Below, piece by piece: positions 49,713 through 58,701 of a stretch of 64,000 nt of DNA. Each line of letters starts with the position of its first letter. The stretch's first letter is position 1. Below the pieces are notes generated by a model. It ran no database searches and had not been told where the DNA came from. It worked only from the letters and a program-made list of their open reading frames with translations. Source of the stretch: Symbiodinium sp. CCMP2592 (Eukaryota > Sar > Dinophyceae > Suessiales > Symbiodiniaceae). The stretch covers positions 612,602 through 676,601 of the forward strand of contig CAJNDT010001890.1 in the NCBI GenBank assembly GCA_905221615.1, in the 5' to 3' direction. A program made the translations under genes and the position numbers.

Positions 49713-49890
49713 GAAAGCTGGAACATGGGTTTAGGGTCTCGGGTTTATGGATTTAGGAGCGATTAGCGTGGAGACTCCCTATACTTTAACCCATAGGCCC
49801 CAAAGTAGTTCCTTTTTGGGATTACCTTATAGGATTCTAAATATGAACCCCAAAAAGGAACTAGTTCGGGGCCTTAGGATAGTGATGTGA
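49713..49890. mobile_element. Decayed B element with nested A-like element
   Basis: GAAAGCTGGAACATGGGTTT and GGATTTAGGAGCGATTAGCG follow the B sequence seen at 34012. After the insert, GGATAGTGATGTGAGCC resembles the matching B right half. Confidence 0.55.
49795..49874. mobile_element. A-related inverted element (GGCCCCAAAGTAGTT)
   Basis: GGCCCCAAAGTAGTTCCTTT at the left and AAAAAGGAACTAGTTCGGGG at the right. It shares the GTTCCTTTTTGGG inner arm with A but has different ends. A second copy lies at 54128. Confidence 0.75.
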
Positions 49891-49949
49891 GCCAAAAGAA
49901 ACCGGCTTTCACGGCAAAGGGGAGGGTGCGGGGCAAGTTGTCCCTGGAC

Positions 49950-50052
49950 TCGGGTATTATAGGGGCATTAAGAATACCAAACTCTTCCGGGGGGTTCCTT
50001 ATTACGATTATGGTTATGATATACCCCAAAAGCCCAATTTGTAAAGGCGCCT
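49950..50052. repeat. Diverged family S element
   Basis: TATTATAGGGGCATTAAGAA to GTAAAGGCGCCTATA, with GGGGTTCCTTATTACG. Confidence 0.6.
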
Positions 50053-50332
50053 ATATCGGTTCTAAGATCCCTCCCAGAGGGTGTTTAGTGTTGAGGGATC
50101 ACTGAGGCCCCTAAACCCAAAGCGCCATACACGTTTTATGCGGCGTGCACGCCATACACTTCAGCCCCAAAAACTCAGAAAAATTCCCCCCAGCCCGAAG
50201 CCAACTTCCTAAACCCTTAATGAAATTGAAGCCTCAAACTCCTGAACCGCTATGTGGTGGTCTGTCCGGCGGCTGTGGAGTCTAAACCCCTGAACCTTAA
50301 ACCCCTTTTCAGCCCTGAGCCTTATAAGCCAG

Positions 50333-50433
50333 AGGGTCCAAGTACCCAAATGGTAGGGTTTTAGATCCCAAAATCCATACTCCTTATGGTTTTTGGACCT
50401 TGAAACCCTACTATTTGGGTACTTGGACCCTTA
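50333..50433. mobile_element. N-related inverted element
   Basis: GGGTCCAAGTACCCAAATGG at the left and CTATTTGGGTACTTGGACCC at the right, near-perfect arms. Confidence 0.8.
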
Positions 50434-50707
50434 GGGTAAGCCCCATGCCCTAAACCCGTGAAACTCTGGGCCCTAAACAAGACACTGAGTGCCCCGCTGC
50501 CCGACGATCGGCATCGTCAGCTTTCCCAGCTCAAATTCCCTGGCCGAGGCCGGCAGGGTTTAGGGCGTAAGGGTTTTAGGGTTTCGGGTTCTGGAATACC
50601 TGAACGTACCAAAACATACTTTTTTGTAGGGTCCCTATACATTCCACACTAGGGTTTACAATAAGAGCCGGCGAAAAAGATAGGGTTTGGTAGTTTAAGG
50701 TAAGGGC

Positions 50708-50768
50708 TCCTTCTCCTAAACCCTAAACCCTAAACCCCTAAACCCTAAACCCTAAACCCTGAACCCGG
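50708..50768. repeat. CCCTAAA tract
   Basis: Eight heptamers, one with an extra C. Confidence 0.9.
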
Positions 50769-50850
50769 GGATCTCTCGATCTCACGTCCCTTCAAGGGTT
50801 CCGAGTTCCTATGCGTTCATGGAAAGACTCTACAGGTTTTCTCTGCGTCT

Positions 50851-50960
50851 ATATGGGTAGTTGTCAAAACTAAGGTCCCTTTTTGGGTATCCTAAATAAT
50901 AGGTGCCGTCTTATGATAGGGACCCAAAAAGGGACCCTAATTTTGACAACCACCCATATG
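50851..50960. mobile_element. Family G miniature inverted element
   Basis: ATATGGGTAGTTGTCAAAAC at the left and TTTTGACAACCACCCATATG at the right. Symmetry extends into the flanks. Confidence 0.9.
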
Positions 50961-51036
50961 GGCGTTGCAGCTTCGGCTCTGAGAGCTTTCTTTAGTGACT
51001 TTAGTGATTAGGGTGTAGTTTGGTGTTCAGGGTATT

Positions 51037-51153
51037 TACAGTAGAAGCCTAAAAGTTGGAAACCCCATAGCCTCAATCCTTAAGAGCCATGTATAGGGAA
51101 TCCCAGCACTATTTGGCCTTTATCCGGTTTCCAACTTTAGGGGGTTTACTGTA
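51037..51153. mobile_element. Family C miniature inverted element
   Basis: TACAGTAGAAGCCTAAAAGT at the left and TTAGGGGGTTTACTGTA at the right. It is in reverse orientation relative to 2181. Confidence 0.85.
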
Positions 51154-51317
51154 AGCTTCAGGACTTTAGGGTTTGGAGCTTACGATTCAAGGCTTTGGGC
51201 CTAGGTTCAGGAGTTTAATTTCTGGGGCGGAGGGCTCCAGGTGTTCAAACTTAGGGCGCCACTTCACATCCACAACTCTGCGCATCAAGTTCTCAAGAGA
51301 AGACCAAGAAGAAGATA

Positions 51318-51409
51318 ACCCTAAGGCTCTAAGGACTCATATATTAAGGCTTTTGGGCCCAAAGACCATACTATATAAGGCTTTTGGGCCATTTTGAGCC
51401 TTAGGGTAA
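51318..51409. mobile_element. Family O element
   Basis: CCCTAAGGCTCTAAGGACTC at the left and CCATTTTGAGCCTTAGGG at the right. Confidence 0.8.
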
Positions 51410-51447
51410 ATGCTCAGAAACATACCTGGGACGATCCGAGTGCCAAG

Positions 51448-51552
51448 GTGAGTTTCCAAAAATTCAGGATACCTTATTTGAGGGTCCTTATAATAGGGGT
51501 CCTACTATGTAGGGCGCTAAATATTAGGGTCCCCTATTATCGGAAACTCCCC
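51448..51552. mobile_element. Family F miniature inverted element
   Basis: GTGAGTTTCCAAAAATTCAG at the left and CCCTATTATCGGAAACTCCC at the right. Confidence 0.8.
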
Positions 51553-51764
51553 CATCTCTTGGAAGCACATCCAAACACTACCAACACTCTCATGTCCCCT
51601 GCCCAGCCAGAAACCCTGAACCATAAAACCCGCAACCCTAAACCATGGCCAAGGGAACCCTACTGGCAAGCTATCACATCACCAAACACCTACTACGTCG
51701 ACTACAACTGCTGCCAGCCGGACCCACAGCGAGCACGGCGGCGATTACGAACGACGACTTCCTC

Positions 51765-52400
51765 CCTAAATCCTAAACTCGAAAGCCCTAAACCCCTGAA
51801 CCCTAAAACCTCTAAATCTTCCCAAACCCTCACCCCCTAAACCCTCGAAGCCCTATCCAAAACCTAAACCCCTAAACCACTCAAGCTGTAAAGCCCTAAA
51901 CCCTAAACCCCCGTGAAGGCCCAGAAGCCCTAAACGCCTAAAACCCTAAATGCCATACACCTTAAACCCCAAACCCCTCACTGGACCCTCAAGAAACTAG
52001 AACCCGAGAGCCCTAAGGCACCAAAACCCTAAAGCCCCAGAAACCTAGAACTCCAAAAACCCTAAAGACGAAAGATCCCTATACCCTTCCACCCCAAATC
52101 AAATCCCAAACCCTAAGGCAGAACCCGTAAACTATGGACCCTGAAACTCTGAACCCCCCAACCCCTAAAGGCACCAGAATCCGCCCAGAATCCCTATACC
52201 CCAAAGGCCCCACATCCCCACTGCCCTTAAACTCTCAACCTCCTCAGAGATCCCGCATAGCAACCCCGAAGAGATCCCTTATAGGATCCATTCAAAGGAA
52301 CCCCACACTCAAAACCCTAACCCCCAAACCCTAAATCCTAAGCCTCTGAAGCCCTAAACCCTCATAACCTCATAGGATCCCCTAAACCCTTATAGGACCC
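51765..52400. repeat. Extended decayed CCCTAAA region
   Basis: CCCTAAACCCC, CCCAGAAGCCC and CCTCAAGAAAC words. Cleaner heptamers are only near 51895 and 52315. Confidence 0.65.
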
Positions 52401-52522
52401 CCTTTGAAGGAACCCTGAAGCCCCCACAGCTTGAGGCTTCGGCTTGTAAAGAAAGAGCCGACTCCAGACCGCCAGGTTGTACACCTGGCCGGGCAAGCCT
52501 CTGAACGAAAAAGGACACTACC

Positions 52523-52626
52523 TGGGTGGTTCTCAAAATTCGGGTCCCTTTGTGGATCCTTATTATCATACGGCACCTAATATTTAGTGTACCCAACAAG
52601 GGACCATAATTTTGACAACCATCCAC
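52523..52626. mobile_element. Family G miniature inverted element
   Basis: TGGGTGGTTCTCAAAATTCG at the left and CATAATTTTGACAACCATCC at the right. Confidence 0.8.
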
Positions 52627-52630
52627 CTAG

Positions 52631-52729
52631 AGGCTCATACCCTACCCCCTTTTTCTGGATAGCTAGTTTGGTTAGGATCTGTCATATAGAAAAGTAGCTA
52701 CCCTAGAAAGGGGGTAAGGTATGAGCCTA
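52631..52729. mobile_element. Miniature inverted element, single copy
   Basis: AGGCTCATACCCTACCCCCT at the left and GGGGGTAAGGTATGAGCCT at the right. Confidence 0.75.
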
Positions 52730-52740
52730 CAGGTACTCAA

Positions 52741-52854
52741 CTGGACCCAAGAGTAACCTAGGATTAAGCAGGGTGCCCTTTTCGGGTTAAAAGCGGGTTC
52801 TAAGGGAACCTAAACCCTAAAAGAAGGGAATAAGGGCCTACTCTCGGTCCTAGA
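52741..52854. mobile_element. Family J miniature inverted element
   Basis: CTGGACCCAAGAGTAACCTA at the left and GCCTACTCTCGGTCCTAG at the right. Confidence 0.8.
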
Positions 52855-52890
52855 GAACCCTACTCAAGCACTCTAATGCCTAAGCATCAC

Positions 52891-52927
52891 ATGGGAGTTT
52901 CCAAAAACAGGGAACCCTAAAAGGACC
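52891..52927. repeat. Solitary F left arm
   Basis: TGGGAGTTTCCAAAAACAGG with no partner. Confidence 0.6.
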
Positions 52928-53084
52928 TGTTTAGCGATGTGTATAAACGCCCCGGCGTCTCTGAAGCTCGCACGCCGGCTTGGCCTCTGGAAATTGATCT
53001 TCCAGGCCTGTAACATGGCGAGTGGTGAAAGTGTGCGTATAGGATTTGGGGGAGGCTTTTGGGTTGAAACACTTAGACCCTACT

Positions 53085-53179
53085 ATACTGAACTTGGAAC
53101 CCTGGCAAAAATTATAGTTTTAGCCGTTTCTTAGGGATTATAATAGCCAAAAATTTAAAAAAAATCTAAGTACCCCTAA
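53085..53179. repeat. Dispersed repeat family P
   Basis: CTATACTGAACTTGGAACCC, TTTCTTAGGGATTATAATAG and TCTAAGTACCCCTAAG. Confidence 0.75.
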
Positions 53180-53240
53180 GCCTGCACCCCAAGGGTCGAC
53201 AATAAACGCTGACCCCTAAGCCCCTAAACCCTATACACCC

Positions 53241-53351
53241 TAGGACACCCAGTAACCTAAGAACAAAAAGGCCTCTCTTTTTGGTATTGGGTAACTTTAT
53301 AAGGAACCTAGGACTACAAAAAGGGAATAAGGGTACTACTGGGCATCCTAG
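53241..53351. mobile_element. Family I miniature inverted element
   Basis: AGGACACCCAGTAACCTAAG at the left and GTACTACTGGGCATCCTAG at the right. Confidence 0.85.
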
Positions 53352-53416
53352 AAATCCTAAACCCTACGCCCTAAATACCCTATAAATCCTAAACCCTAAA
53401 CACCCTATGAACCCTA

Positions 53417-53453
53417 TAAACCTACTTACTAAGTCCCCTGGGCCTCTAAGTAT
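53417..53453. repeat. Solitary D right arm
   Basis: CTACTTACTAAGTCCCCTGG and GCCTCTAAGTA, preceded by CCCTATAAACC text. Confidence 0.7.
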
Positions 53454-54127
53454 ACATCCGAATCTCAAAAGGTCACAACACCCACTCTTGGCCCAGCATC
53501 TTCAGGCTGCCACAGTCCCAAAGTACTCTGAGAACTACAACATCAGCTCTTACCCCTGAGCTCGCAAGCCAAAACCACTAAGACCCTGAAATCTGCAAAG
53601 CCGTAAACCCCAAAAACCTTTACAGAACCCGAAACCAACATCCTGCAAGCTCCAGCGGAGTCAGCTTCAAACTTTGAGGACAACATCTGCTCTCAAGCTC
53701 TCCTGCCTACGTTGAGGGCTTGCAGACTTTATAGATTTAAATCTAAGCTCTACGGTTTAGGGTTTTTCCGCCGAGGCACGGTCTGTACCGCAGACCACAG
53801 GTGCCGTGAAGTAGTCCCGGGAAAAGGCAAGGTGGTCCTACCAAGCAGAACCAAGGGGTTCAGGGTTTAGGGGCGGCCCAGCTTTCCCTTATTATGGGTT
53901 TAGGGTCTCTGTAATAAGGGACCCTATAAGGGATCCTATAACAAGATCTATAAGGGGGTTGAGGGTTTCGTTCGAAATGATATACTACACTGTAAGATGC
54001 CATAATACACGATGTTGTCCTATTATACCAAAATACTAACATGTGGTATAGCATGTCAGGAACATCCCTCGAATCACAAACAAAGGCTCCTTGCTACGAC
54101 GTCAGATCTATTCCATCACTGGACTTT

Positions 54128-54208
54128 GAGCCCCAAAGTAGTTCCTTTTGGGGGTTCATATAAAGAACCCTATAAGGTAATCCCAAAAAGGAACTACTTT
54201 GGGGCCTC
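54128..54208. mobile_element. A-related inverted element (second copy)
   Basis: GAGCCCCAAAGTAGTTCCTT at the left and AGGAACTACTTTGGGGCCTC at the right. Confidence 0.85.
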
Positions 54209-54445
54209 TGGAAAAATATATACTGTCATTTCAAACTGGTTCCTTGAAGGGAAAGGTCCAACAAGAATGGTGCTCCACAGCCCCCCGCCCACCGGTTTAG
54301 AGGTTTAGGGGGTTTGTTTAGGGGCTTAGACACGGTTTAGGGTAAAGGGTTTAGGGTAGAGTTTAGGGGCTTAGACCCAAAGCCTTTTCCGTCTCTTGCG
54401 GCATGCAAAACCTGACGATCGGGAATCGGAACTGCACGGCAGCTG

Positions 54446-54537
54446 CCCAGAGACTCCAATATCCCTTAATCAAGGAATAGTAGGATCCCTAATATTATTT
54501 CAAGGCTATTCAATTAAGGGATGTTGGAGTCTCTGGG
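54446..54537. mobile_element. Family H miniature inverted element
   Basis: CCCAGAGACTCCAATATCCC at the left and GATGTTGGAGTCTCTGGG at the right. Shortened middle. Confidence 0.85.
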
Positions 54538-54700
54538 TGCATCGAAAACGCCATTCTGGCCAAAAAGGCGGAGCACGGACCCAAAAAACGTGGGTACTTC
54601 ATGCCAGCTCCCGTAACACAGGGGCCTCAATGCTCCTTTAAAGGGGTCTATAGAGGCTCCTCTAATGGATCTATAAGGATACTGTAATATGGGGGCCTTA

Positions 54701-54812
54701 ACCCCAAGGGTCCAAAAGACCCAATAGTTTAGTGCTCGGGTTTAGGATAGTAGTTATGTAGGCTAGGGTTTGGGAGAGTATATGATTATTGGCTAATTGG
54801 ACCCTTGGGGTA
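54701..54812. mobile_element. Family N inverted element
   Basis: ACCCCAAGGGTCCAAAAGAC at the left and TAATTGGACCCTTGGGGT at the right. Confidence 0.75.
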
Positions 54813-55155
54813 ACAACTAGAGTAGGGTTGGGGGTTATTATAAGGACCCGGACATAGCATAGGCAATTAATTGTTAAGGCCCCTATGGCAGCTACTTCCA
54901 TGAAAAGTGGACGTAACATTTCGCATAAGTGAAACACTCCTCGTTCAACTCATGGCATCCTTCCTGGCAGCCCTTCTTGTAGCCCATCTATGTAGTGACA
55001 CCAAAGTGCCCCTTACGCTAGACTGAACGACCCCCAGCATGCACCCCGTTGGAGGACGCGCCGGCGAGATATCTCCGCTCTCTTACGGCGGGAACTCTGC
55101 CGACATGAAGAGGGGTTTAGGCTTTAGGGTTTAGGGTTTAAGGCTGAGGGTTACC

Positions 55156-55765
55156 TCATGAGTCCAGCACATTACATGGCTGCACTCGGAGTTTCGCCTC
55201 ATCGTTCACAAAATCGCGGACGTAGATCCAAACCTTTGAAGACTTTTTCGATGGCTCCTGGCCGTGACATGGTGCTAAGTTCACGGTGTTGGCCGCCAGG
55301 AACTTGTTTTGGTCGTCCAACCTTCGGAGCATCCTGGGTTCTTGATAAGAAACGTACTGAAAGATATACCCATAACAACGACCTGTAGTAGATAACACGG
55401 CTCCTTACGATGGAAATTAGATCAATTTATCCCAGCATCACAGACGGCAGCTCATATTTCTCTGGAGAACCAACCTGGCACTGTTCTTGCGCAAACCTTG
55501 CCACGCGCCTACGGATGCTGAGCCAATCCGATGGTCTGAGTATGGTCTGCAAGCATGGCATGCACGAGTGAATGTCGTTGGGCAGGTTCTTGTCTCGCTT
55601 GAACTTGGCGTGCACTTGCAGCACATCCTGATGGTCCGTGCTGGCATCCACGAGCATCGTAAGTTCGCGCAGTTCGGGAATAGGATGTACTCTGCACAGC
55701 ATCGAACTGCCCAGACTGTGTTTTGAGTGGCCACCCTCCGACTCTGCCGCAGTGGACATGCGATC
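55156..55765 (-). CDS. Probable two-exon coding region, unknown product
   Basis: The upstream minus frame (about 55780 to 55427) reads QSPEDIQDRMSTAAESEGGH, then DVLQVHAKFKRDKNLPNDIH and SDWLSIRRRVARFAQEQCQ. The second frame (about 55370 to 55156) reads EPRMLRRLDDQNKFLAANTV and SSKVWIYVRDFVNDEAKLRV. Both have ordinary globular composition and lie in unique DNA. The frames differ, so a small intron between about 55370 and 55430 is likely. A family V repeat at 55787 ends CTTCAAAG on this strand, directly before the first readable codon, which fits an AG acceptor supplied by the repeat. It lies upstream, on the same strand, of nothing I can link to it. No domain recognised. Confidence 0.45.
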
Positions 55766-55782
55766 CTGAATATCCTCCGGAC

Positions 55783-55862
55783 TTTGAAGTAACCACGGGG
55801 AAACAGGGTACAGACTTCTACTTCATAATTGGTTCCCTTTAAGTACCAGGTCCCAAAAAAGT
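55783..55862. repeat. Dispersed repeat family V
   Basis: GACTTTGAAGTAACCACGGG, TACAGACTTCTACTTCATAA and GGTTCCCTTTAAGTACCAGG match 37610 and 23236. On the minus strand its end abuts the exon-like frame at 55427-55780. Confidence 0.65.
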
Positions 55863-55864
55863 AT

Positions 55865-55965
55865 TACCTATAGTATCCATTGTAGTTTTCCTTTTTTGGC
55901 TTAACCAATTTTACATTAAGGATCCTAAAAGGTAACCCCAAAAAGGAACTGCAATGGAGACTATA
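55865..55965. mobile_element. Family A miniature inverted element
   Basis: TACCTATAGTATCCATTGTA at the left and AACTGCAATGGAGACTATA at the right. The terminal GGTA is replaced by CCCTAAACC. Confidence 0.85.
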
Positions 55966-56042
55966 CCCTAAACCAAACCCCAAAAAACCCCTTCAAAGGA
56001 ACCTTAGACCCCTTTAAAGGAACCCTAAACCCCTTTAAAGTA

Positions 56043-56133
56043 TGGTACTCCAAGCTCCAGTCCTGCGCTTCGGAGTACACCGAGAGGGCCTCTGGAATCG
56101 CCCCGAGAGTGGCATCCGGATGTATCCGCGTAT
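56043..56133 (-). CDS. Candidate exon 3 of the PAS-like membrane gene
   Basis: On the minus strand, GGGGAAGAAAG (a possible acceptor at the end of a Q half copy) is followed by an open stretch reading DTRIHPDATLGAIPEALSVY and SEAQDWSLEY. It lies 3' of the exon at 56600-56783 with only a Q fragment and the CTA/TAG triplet repeat between. Membership of the same gene is inferred from strand, order and spacing only. Confidence 0.35.
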
Positions 56134-56137
56134 CCTT

Positions 56138-56172
56138 TCTTCCCCAACGAGCCACAGAACGAAAAGGCTAGC
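56138..56172. repeat. Q half copy at an exon edge
   Basis: TTCCCCAACGAGCCACAGAA and AAAAGG match the Q start. On the minus strand this is the 3' end of the repeat, within a few bases of the candidate acceptor at 56134. Confidence 0.6.
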
Positions 56173-56298
56173 CCTTCAGACTAAGACGACGACGACTACT
56201 ACTACGACGTCTACTACTACTACTACTACTACTGCTACTACTACTACTACTACTACTGCTACAGCTACTGCTACTGCTACTGCTACTGCTACTGCTAC

Positions 56299-56361
<63 letters not shown>

Positions 56362-56407
56362 TAGTGGTAGTAGTAGCAGTAGCAGTAGCAGTAGCAGTAG
56401 CAGTAGC

Positions 56408-56449
<42 letters not shown>

Positions 56450-56543
56450 CGTAGTAGTAGTAGTAGTAGTAGTCGTAGTTGGTAGTAGTAGTAGTACTAC
56501 TACTACTACCACTACTACTACGACTACGACTACGACTACTACG

Positions 56544-56590
<47 letters not shown>

Positions 56591-56592
56591 GC
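56172..56592. repeat. CTA - TAG - CTA trinucleotide array
   Basis: (CTA)n with CTG interruptions to 56300, then (TAG)n with CAG/TGG interruptions to 56490, then (CTA)n with CGA interruptions to 56590. The blocks are reverse complements, so large hairpins are possible. The long Thr, Tyr, Ser and Val frames here are composition artefacts. Confidence 0.95.
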
Positions 56593-56599
56593 TTAGTAA

Positions 56600-56783
56600 A
56601 CCATAAGAGCACGAAAAGCTGAAAGCTTGGGACTTGGAGATCTGAGGGTCTGGATCTTCCGTAAACGCCAGAAGATGAAGGGGCCCTGCAGCATCTAAGA
56701 AGCGTGGCACGGGAACATGGAAAATGTCCACACCAACCCGCGAGTACGCGCTCGGCAGCGAGACGCGCAAGCACGGGGGGATG
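56600..56783 (-). CDS. Exon 2 of PAS-like membrane protein gene
   Basis: Reading minus from 56783 after a GTTGCAG acceptor: IPPCLRVSLPSAYSRVGVDI, FHVPVPRFLDAAGPLHLLAF, then TEDPDPQIS. The string of a polar loop, a GVDIFHVPVP strand and an HLLAFTED motif is what I would expect to follow the exon 1 fragment in dinoflagellate membrane proteins with a PAS-like region (recalled pattern, not searched). Joining exon 1 after 57082 to 56783 keeps the frame (…EKFVR-N-IPPCL…). The 3' end is unclear because the frame runs on into the CTA/TAG array. The exon probably stops between 56600 and 56640. Confidence 0.6.
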
Positions 56784-56834
56784 CTGCAACTTCTCTCCTT
56801 CTCCTCCTTCTCGGGGGGACTCTGGCTTGCACCT

Positions 56835-56970
56835 TACTTGGGGGGTCGGGGGACTTAGTAAGTAGTTAGTAAGTAGACTTATAAGTACCCTAAAAGGGAC
56901 CCTAATTGGGGTTATGATACTTATAAGTCCCTAAAATAACCAGTTACTAAGTCCCCCGACCCTCCAAGTA
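56835..56970. mobile_element. D-like inverted element (variant ends)
   Basis: TACTTGGGGGGTCGGGGGAC at the left and GTCCCCCGACCCTCCAAGTA at the right. It has the D interior (TTAGTAAGTAG, ACTTATAAGT) but GGGTCGGGGG in place of GGCCCAGGGG. Confidence 0.85.
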
Positions 56971-56971
56971 C

Positions 56972-57066
56972 TCCCCCAACAAGCCACAGAAACAAAAAGT
57001 TAAGCTTTCCGATTCCTACTAAGCCATAAGAACCCAAGAAGTTTGAAGGCTGGGTATTGGGGATCT
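56972..57066. repeat. Dispersed repeat family Q (intronic)
   Basis: TCCCCCAACAAGCCACAGAA to GGGTATTGGGGATCT. It ends exactly at the TAA that closes the exon 1 frame. Confidence 0.8.
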
Positions 57067-58016
57067 TAGGCACTGCAGGACTTCCGGACGAATTTCTCGA
57101 ACTCCGTTTTTCCGTCTTGGTCGAGAAGGTCGGTAAACTTCACGCCTTCAAGATCGGTGGGCGTCGCCAGGACTCGTCTCAAGCGAGTGTTATCCCCGAC
57201 GATGTTGAAACCATCATCCAGCAACACGTCCGCATCGCAAACACTTCGCAAGACTCGCTGGAAACCTTCCAAAGAGAGATTAGCATTGGCCGACTGCAGT
57301 GAAGCTCTGACGCTCGCTCGCGCCCTCTCCTGGACCAGAATTGCGACTCCGCATGCCAAGAACAGAATCGCAGCTTGAGCACAAAGGAAGTGAGAGGGAG
57401 GACCGCGGCGTACCCCCTCGAGGCTGAAGTAGCATGAAACTTCCACCACAAAAACTAAAGCCTGACATGGGATCAACACCGGCGGGTCGTGAACGATGGC
57501 ACCCGCAAAGACGCGGGCGGCCGCCGAGTAACTCGAGTGGAAATTGTAATATGCTTCGTCTGCATTTAAGTAGATGTTGATGACGTAGAAGGCGTGGGCA
57601 ACATGTGTAAGGAGACAGATCAGCCGAAGTGTGTTGAAGGTGACATGGGATCTCGCTATCCAGGACGTGGATAGATACTGCAGGAAGACCACCAAAAACT
57701 CGACTACCTTGGAAAGTTCCGGCTGCTGCTGCACACGGTACGCGTGAATCATTGTTACGACGACAGCGAAGTGCGATACGTATCGTACAACTTGCTGGTA
57801 ATGTTCCATCATCATCTTCCCCATAGCATCTTCCATAAGCTGTTCGTGCAACTCCGGCTTCTTCGGCCTCTCCATCCTTTTCTGCATCCAGCTCAAGAAC
57901 GCTGTCGACAAGCCCTCCAAATCCAAGTCTGCCAAAGTGGCATGGACAGACAGGAAAACTATGCCGCAGGCCACCGTTGCCGGAGACGGAAGCATCGCAG
58001 AGAACTCTGCGAACAT
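57066..58016 (-). CDS. Multi-pass membrane protein with PAS-like region, exon 1
   Basis: A 316-codon minus frame, the longest non-repetitive frame in the window. From ATG 58016, an in-frame TGA two codons upstream supports the start unless a splice acceptor lies between. Hydrophobic segments lie at about residues 8-28, 77-95, 101-120, 127-150, 164-197 and 208-229, separated by short charged loops (KRMERPKKPELHEQL at 46-60). Residues 236-312 read as the start of a cytosolic PAS-like fold: RVLRSVCDADVLLDDGFNIV, then TRLRRVLATPTDLEGVKFTD, LLDQDGKTEFEKFV. The frame closes with TAA formed where a Q repeat begins. A PAS-like fold cut off here would be incomplete, and the rest is found 300 bp away at 56600-56783, so the last few codons are probably intron. 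Likely a sensor or signalling membrane protein. No ligand or partner can be inferred. Confidence 0.72.
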   Translation of the reverse strand: MFAEFSAMLPSPATVACGIVFLSVHATLADLDLEGLSTAFLSWMQKRMERPKKPELHEQLMEDAMGKMMMEHYQQVVRYVSHFAVVVTMIHAYRVQQQPELSKVVEFLVVFLQYLSTSWIARSHVTFNTLRLICLLTHVAHAFYVINIYLNADEAYYNFHSSYSAAARVFAGAIVHDPPVLIPCQALVFVVEVSCYFSLEGVRRGPPSHFLCAQAAILFLACGVAILVQERARASVRASLQSANANLSLEGFQRVLRSVCDADVLLDDGFNIVGDNTRLRRVLATPTDLEGVKFTDLLDQDGKTEFEKFVRKSCSA

Positions 58017-58129
58017 GCCTCAGGAGGCCGGAGCCGGGGGTCTACCTTCGAGCACGGAATCTTGCGTGCAAGTCAGAATTTCGGCGTGGCATGTGGAGCC
58101 CGCATGCCTTGGAAGCGCTTTTGAGCTTG

Positions 58130-58680
58130 ATACACACGCACAGGTACATCCACACCTGCATGCATGAGTGCATGCATGCAGACCGACATACATACAACGG
58201 ACAAGCAAATAAACACACACACACACACACTCTCGAAGACCAACACACATATGCATATACATATAGACATATACATATCAACGTACATTTACGTATACAT
58301 CTGCATCTGAAAATACGTACGTCTACTTGTACATATGCACATACACACACGTACACATACACATACATATATACATATGCATACACATATGCATATAGCT
58401 ACATATACATCTCACTACATAGGCATATGCATATACACACGCGTGAACATCGTGAACATATACAAACAGATACACATATCCATGAACCTTACATATACAT
58501 ATACATATATACATTTACCTTTACCGATACATATGTATATGTATATACACTCTACACCTACACATACGTATACACATACACGTACACATACAAACACACA
58601 GACAAAGCAACATACGCATCCACATTCAAAAACGTGCGTACATTCATGCATGCATGCATGAGCACATGCATACATACCAC
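58130..58680. repeat. ACAT/ATAC microsatellite region
   Basis: CATACACATATACATATGCA-type text and (CA)n at 58214-58232. It yields long Tyr/His/Thr- and Cys/Val-rich frames on both strands that are not genes. Confidence 0.9.
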
Positions 58681-58701
58681 ACTATACAACCCGACATATC
58701 C

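Larger units (their letters stand above)
56784..57081 (-). other. Inferred 298 bp intron made mostly of two repeat elements
   Basis: Donor GTCCTG at 57081 and acceptor TTGCAG at 56784, both on the minus strand. It holds a complete Q repeat (56972-57066) directly abutting a D-like inverted element (56835-56970), leaving only about 15 bp at the donor side and 51 bp at the acceptor side. The exact donor is chosen for frame continuity, and GTGCCT at 57075 is an alternative. Confidence 0.5.

Noticed and set aside
56042..56789. Poly-Ser, poly-Thr, poly-Tyr and poly-Val frames
   Set aside because: Products of the CTA/TAG triplet array. Only the ends outside the array (56600-56783 and 56043-56133) carry protein-like sequence.
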